This document shows, one piece after another, positions 9,215 to 12,500 of a stretch of 12,500 bases of DNA (its first letter is position 1; each line of letters begins with the position of its first letter). Origin of the DNA: Chrysomallon squamiferum (Eukaryota > Mollusca > Gastropoda > Neomphalida > Peltospiridae); contig CM022665.1 in the NCBI GenBank assembly GCA_012295275.1, forward strand, positions 46,236,595-46,249,094, given 5' to 3'. A program made the position numbers and the translations under genes. The notes below the pieces were generated by a model. The model made no database searches. It was given only the letters and a program-made list of their open reading frames with translations, and had not been told where the DNA came from.

Positions 9215-9400
9215 ACAACATAGCTGTAATAGGATTCTAAATCTGTAACATGACAGGATCAGTGACAACGTGCGCATCGGCATGTTGCCACACTTGACTA
9301 CATGACCAGTGTGGAGATAGAGGAAATTATTTTTCAGTTTGTTGTCTTCCTACTGTGACTTATCTTCCCTTGTTGGAGTTCTCCACTTTTTTCTCTTTTT
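9215..9400. other. Complex, less AT-rich islet inside the last intron
   Basis: This stretch has balanced composition (for example AACGTGCGCATCGGCATG near 9267) amid poly-T and AATA sequence. No frame on the minus strand is open between a plausible acceptor and a donor. It could be a transposable-element fragment or conserved non-coding DNA. I recognise neither. Confidence 0.4.
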
Positions 9401-9465
9401 CCATTTTTCGGCTTTTTATTTTTTTTTACAGTTTTCACTTTTATTTCTTTCAATTTTAATTTTAA

Positions 9466-9583
9466 TTTTTTTTTTTTTTTTTTTTTTTTTTTTCTTCTTT
9501 TTTTTTTTTTTTATGTTTTGATTTTAAATTTTTATTTTAAATTTCTCTTTATAAAGATTTTATTTATTTTTTTTTTTTTTTTT
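9466..9583. repeat. Poly-T tracts
   Basis: T runs at 9466-9493, about 9498-9512 and 9569-9583, separated by ATGTTTTGATTTTAAATT-like spacer. These lie inside the last intron and are A-rich on the sense strand. Confidence 0.85.
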
Positions 9584-9839
9584 CTAGTTCTTACTTTTTA
9601 GAATTATGTTTAATAATAAATAAAATTCTACCAGATTTTATTATTTTTTTTTTATAAAAAAAGTTTTATAATGTTAAATAACAGAATGGATCAATTTTTA
9701 TTTTGTGTTGATAAAGGTGTGTATAGTATAATGAATATTTTATTTTTCTTGTACTGAAGTAAAAATCAATAAATGTGCATAAATTTTAATAATTACTGAT
9801 GAATAATATGTTTCTGGGAAATTAAGAAAATAAAATCAA

Positions 9840-9976
9840 CAACAACAATAGATAATATTAATAAAAATAGTGACAATAATAATATTAATAATAACAATAA
9901 TATTAATAGTAGTAGTAATAGTAATAGTAGTATTAATAATAATAATAATAATAGTAATAGTAGTAGTAGTAATAAA
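9840..9976. repeat. (AAT/AGT/AAC)n trinucleotide repeat
   Basis: Imperfect trinucleotide array grading from AAC through AAT to AGT units, inside the last intron. The leucine-rich minus-strand frame is a translation of this array. Confidence 0.9.
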
Positions 9977-10170
9977 ATACAGCAAATATAAATGAAAATA
10001 AATACCATAAAAACAATAAAATTAAATAATAATAAAAAAAAAAATCCCCAACAACAACAAAACTAATCTGACTGCATCTCAATTCACAATATCAAAAAAA
10101 AAAAAAAAACAAACATACATCTTCAAAAAAAAAAACAAAAAAAAAAAAAAAAATGTTAAAAAATATTTAC

Positions 10171-10412
10171 CGTTGCTATAGCGATACTGGCCCTTGTCAT
10201 TGTTCACCCCTCGAAACTCGTAATAGGCCTCGAATCCGTTCGCGTCATAGATGCCGTTTGACTTGAAGACGACGCGGAAGAATGGACCGTCGGACTCGAT
10301 CGTCTTGTGTCGAGCGTCCAGCGACATTCCACACAGACGATGCAGCTTTCGGTCTTCAGCCTCGGCGAAGTTTGAAAACGAGACGAAGTCGCTGTCCGTG
10401 GCCTCTTCACAT
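10171..10412 (-). CDS. Internal exon: second half of the CUB domain plus linker
   Basis: This exon completes the CUB domain begun at 11277-11106. The acceptor is TTTACATTTCCGCAG before 10412 and the donor is AACG|GTAAAT, with the exon ending at 10171. Its 242 nt are one base completing the split Arg codon, 80 full codons and one base (phase 2 in, phase 1 out), so the two CUB exons total 414 nt. The protein has the third conserved cysteine (CEEATDSDFVSFSNF), the fourth (HRLCGMS), and the closing strands FFRVVFKSNGIYDANGFEAYYEF. The last is the usual F.V.F.S(D/N)......GF...Y pattern. The Asp of the SDFV stretch matches a calcium-coordinating position in calcium-binding CUB domains. The later SD position is SN here, so calcium binding is uncertain. 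A short polar linker (GVNNDKGQYRYSN) ends the exon. GC content and codon use stand out sharply from the surrounding AT-rich repeats. No N-glycosylation sequon is visible in either CUB exon. Confidence 0.92.
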
Positions 10413-10434
10413 CTGCGGAAATGTAAACGGGTTG

Positions 10435-10735
10435 CTGTTGGTTGTAGTTGTTGTTGTTGTTGTAGTTGATGTTGTTGTTGTTGTATTGTTATTATGATTT
10501 TTTAATGTTGTTGTTGTTGTTGATGTTATTACTGTTGTTGTATTGTTATTATGATTTTTTAATGTTGTTGTTGATGTTGTATTGTTATTATGATTTTTTA
10601 ATGTTGTTGTTGTTGATGTTATTACTGTTGGTGTATTGTTATTATGATTTTTTAATGTTGTTGTTGTTGTTGTTGACATTATTACTGTTGTTTATTGTTA
10701 TTATGATTTTTAATGTTGTTGTTATTTTATCATTA
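10435..10735. repeat. GTT-rich minisatellite, five units
   Basis: The word TATTGTTATTATGATTTTT occurs at 10484, 10541, 10580, 10634 and 10693 (the last with one fewer T). The copies are separated by AATG(TTG)n and GATGTTATTACTG of variable length, giving spacings of 57, 39, 54 and 59 bp. The array begins about 20 bp from the acceptor of the exon at 10412 and lies within the intron. Confidence 0.92.
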
Positions 10736-10886
10736 TTATCATTATTGTTATTGTTATCATTATTGTTATATCATTATTATCATCATCATCATTATTGTTA
10801 TTATTATTACCATTACCATTATTATTATTATCATTATCATTATTATTGTTGTTGCTATTATCAATATTGTTATTATCATTATTATG

Positions 10887-10925
<39 letters not shown>
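10736..10925. repeat. (ATT/ATC)n trinucleotide repeat
   Basis: TTATCATTA units give way to a clean run of ATT at about 10890-10925. The 155-codon plus-strand frame across this block and the GTT array is a repeat translation, not a gene. Confidence 0.92.
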
Positions 10926-11105
10926 TTACATGATCATTATTATTATATATACAATTATTATTCACACTATAACACCACAAATCAAACAAACAGTTATTTT
11001 TATAAACACATTTTAAGATCTTATACCTCACATAATTAAGATAAATATACAAAACCACCAAATACCTCAGGTGTTATTTTTTTTCATTTTTTTTTTTTTT
11101 TTTAC

Positions 11106-11277
11106 CTGGGACTAATTCCGTCGACTGCAAACACAGGAAACTGAATGAAAACTGTTTCGTCCCCCTTCCCGTAGAACAGGTAGTGACACTCCGTGTTGCG
11201 GGGGTACAGGCCGGGGTAGTTGGGGGAGGTGAATTTTCCACTGGAGCTCGTAGCACTGTAGTAGTTGAACATACACA
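11106..11277 (-). CDS. Internal exon: first half of a CUB domain
   Basis: This exon codes for the N-terminal half of an extracellular CUB domain, a beta-sandwich protein- or ligand-binding module. It is read on the minus strand. The acceptor is TTTTTTATTGCAG before position 11277, and the donor is CCCAG|GTAAAA, with the exon ending at 11106. It has 172 nt: two bases of a split codon, 56 full codons, then two bases (phase 1 in, phase 2 out). The protein starts with Cys-Met-Phe-Asn-Tyr-Tyr and continues through GKFTSPNYPGLYPR and TECHYLFYGKGDE to VFAVDGISP. Cys1 (first full codon) and Cys30 are the first conserved disulfide pair of a CUB domain, and SPNYPGLYP is its hallmark. It joins in frame to the exon at 10412-10171. 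The wording TECHYLFYG suggests the SOL-1-like CUB family from memory, unverified by search. Upstream exons lie outside the window. An array of acceptor-like repeats sits directly upstream. Confidence 0.9.
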
Positions 11278-11428
11278 CTGCAATAAAAAACACAAAGTGT
11301 GTATATATTTACACACACATACATACACATACATACACACTCACATACATACAAACACAAAACACACAGACACACATACATACATATACACTGCAACAAA
11401 AACACAAAGTGTGTATATATTTACACAC

Positions 11429-11459
<31 letters not shown>

Positions 11460-11626
11460 TAAAAAACACACACATTTACACACACATACATACATACATA
11501 TGCAACAAAAACACAAAATACATATATATTTACACACACATACATACATACACACTGCAACAAAATACAAAAATGTATATATATTTACACATACATACAT
11601 ACATACACATGCAACAAAAATACAAA

Positions 11627-11657
<31 letters not shown>

Positions 11658-11690
11658 CACTGCATACAAAATACAAAATATATATATATA
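11275..11690. repeat. Minisatellite of about 54 bp that contains the exon's splice acceptor
   Basis: The phrase CACTGCAA(C/T)AAAAA, then ACACAAAGTGTGTATATATT, then TACACACACATACATAC begins at the exon edge (TGCA at 11279). It recurs with TGCA at about 11392, 11501, 11556, 11610 and 11661, spaced 113, 109, 55, 54 and 51 bp. On the minus strand each copy reads as a T-rich tract ending TTGCA(G/T). CAG is kept at 11279, 11392, 11556 and 11661, and has become CAT at 11501 and 11610. AT and ACAT expansions separate the copies. Confidence 0.85.
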
Positions 11691-11826
11691 TATACATACA
11701 TACATATACACTACATACATACATATATATACATATATACACATACATACACATACACACACATATACATACATAAATATATATATATATATACATACAT
11801 ACATACATATAAATACACATATATAA

Positions 11827-11869
<43 letters not shown>

Positions 11870-12053
11870 CACACACAAACACATATGTATATATACACAT
11901 AAATACACAAACACACAGAGACATACATACATATATATATATATATATACATATACACACACACACACATACACACATATAGAGATAGATATACACACAT
12001 ATGCACACATACATACATACATATAATTATACAGACATAGATATGCACATATA

Positions 12054-12098
<45 letters not shown>

Positions 12099-12115
12099 AC
12101 ATACATATATATAAT
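11691..12115. repeat. Compound (ACAT)n/(AT)n/(AC)n microsatellite
   Basis: A long mixture of ACAT, AT and AC repeats, ending in about sixteen AC units at 12059-12092. The long open frames on both strands (Tyr-Ile-His-Thr or Cys-Val-Cys-Met periodicity, up to 197 codons) arise because the repeats lack stops, so they are not genes. Confidence 0.95.
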
Positions 12116-12500
12116 GACATCACAGAACATAGTTATTTGTCTGTAGGCCAGTGAAATAAAGTTCAGTGACAGTTCTGATTACTGGCAGGTGAAGTACAGA
12201 GACTATTTGATTATTGTGGTAAATTACAAAATGAATAATAAAGATGGTGAGATCTGGAATAAACCTGAATTAAAACTGAACACTGAAATGTGTGCACACA
12301 GAGAGCGAGAGAGAGAATTTGATTATTACAGTAAATTACAAAATAAATAACTAAATAACAAACTTATCTTTGCTCTTGTGAAACTGGAAAAATGTAAAAC
12401 TACATCCAAAAAATGTGGGATGTCCAAGAAAAAAAGTTGAATTGAAATTAAATGTGACACTACCCTACAAATCTAGTAGTAAGTGCAAAATATCAGTTTT
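12116..12500. other. Unique-looking AT-rich sequence with a 33-bp direct repeat
   Basis: TTTGATTATTGTGG then TAAATTACAAAATGAATAA at 12206-12238 recurs with about four differences at 12318-12350, 112 bp on. A short GAGAGCGAGAGAGAGA run lies at about 12301-12316. It is presumably intron of the CUB gene. No exon was found. Confidence 0.55.

Larger units (their letters stand above)
8417..10170 (-). other. Last intron of the CUB gene, 1754 bp, mostly simple repeat
   Basis: The intron lies between the donor G|GTAAAT at 10170 and the acceptor CTTCTATTGCAG ending at 8417. Right after the donor the sense strand is T-rich: complements of the A runs at about 10093-10110 and 10122-10153. U-rich sequence there is known to help weak donors. 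Inside are (AAT/AGT)n at 9840-9976, long T runs at 9466-9512 and 9569-9583, and an AATA-type block at 8511-8960. The only complex stretch is 9215-9400, where I could find no exon. Confidence 0.7.
10413..11105 (-). other. Intron splitting the CUB domain, 693 bp
   Basis: The donor CCCAG|GTAAAA at 11105 is followed on the sense strand by an unbroken run of 17 A (T at 11087-11103 on the plus strand). The acceptor TTTCCGCAG ends at 10413. Almost the whole intron between is trinucleotide repeat: (ATT)n-type at 10736-10925 and (GTT)n-type at 10435-10735, as written on the plus strand. Only about 10930-11075 is non-repetitive. The acceptor's pyrimidine tract is weak because AAC repeats crowd up to it. 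Confidence 0.75.

Noticed and set aside
9215-9400. Possible extra exon of the CUB gene between 10171 and 8416
   Set aside because: Minus-strand frames are interrupted by stops or lack an acceptor-donor pair, and the direct 10171-to-8416 junction already fits in phase.
10466-11039. Plus-strand frames of 155 and 108 codons, rich in Leu, Tyr or Ile
   Set aside because: They read through GTT and ATT trinucleotide arrays inside an intron of the minus-strand gene.
11183-12130. Several long open frames (up to 197 codons) on both strands over the right-hand repeat block
   Set aside because: They are translations of ACAT/AC/AT repeats with four-residue periodicity on both strands and have no domain or codon signal.

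Overview
This is animal nuclear DNA. It is very AT-rich, full of microsatellites and minisatellites, and its only convincing gene is split by introns with GT-AG boundaries. No bacterial-type operon, rRNA or intact tRNA is visible. The CUB-domain protein, the many ACAT/AC/AT arrays, the long poly-T runs and a decayed tRNA-derived SINE fit a lophotrochozoan, most likely a mollusc and perhaps a cephalopod. That placement is an inference, not something the sequence proves.

The gene is the 3' end of a minus-strand, multi-exon gene with its 5' part beyond position 12500. Three consecutive exons can be joined by matching intron phases: 11277-11106 (enters phase 1, leaves phase 2), 10412-10171 (phase 2 to phase 1) and the terminal exon 8416-8298 (phase 1 to a TAA stop). 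The first two encode one complete four-cysteine CUB domain. Its wording resembles the CUB domains of suppressor-of-lurcher (SOL-1)-like proteins. The terminal exon encodes a basic linker and a hydrophobic C-terminus with nothing after it, which looks like a GPI-anchor signal (or a very short membrane anchor). The product would be a secreted or surface protein.

Layout: 1-3700 is AT-rich intergenic sequence with simple repeats, a 59-bp tandem repeat (1062-1184) and a 29-bp duplication (2615-2672). A three-copy tandem repeat of about 130 bp lies at 3706-4081. A long degenerate 28-bp minisatellite built on a GTAC..GTAC core fills 4155-4995. A probable decayed SINE lies near 5513-5690 and a pair of opposed CCAAT boxes at 6344-6376. 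A second large minisatellite field, built on GATAAA(G/A)T and TGATCA words, covers 6890-7815. The probable 3' UTR and terminal exon follow (about 7530-8416). A repeat-rich intron (8417-10170), the two CUB exons and a repeat-filled intron between them come next. The far right (11278-12115) is a large ACAT/AT/AC block.

The most interesting observation is at the upstream edge of the first visible CUB exon. The 3' splice acceptor itself, with its pyrimidine-rich tract and CAG, is part of a tandem repeat of about 54 bp. That repeat has spread upstream into the intron, leaving several decoy acceptors in front of the true one.
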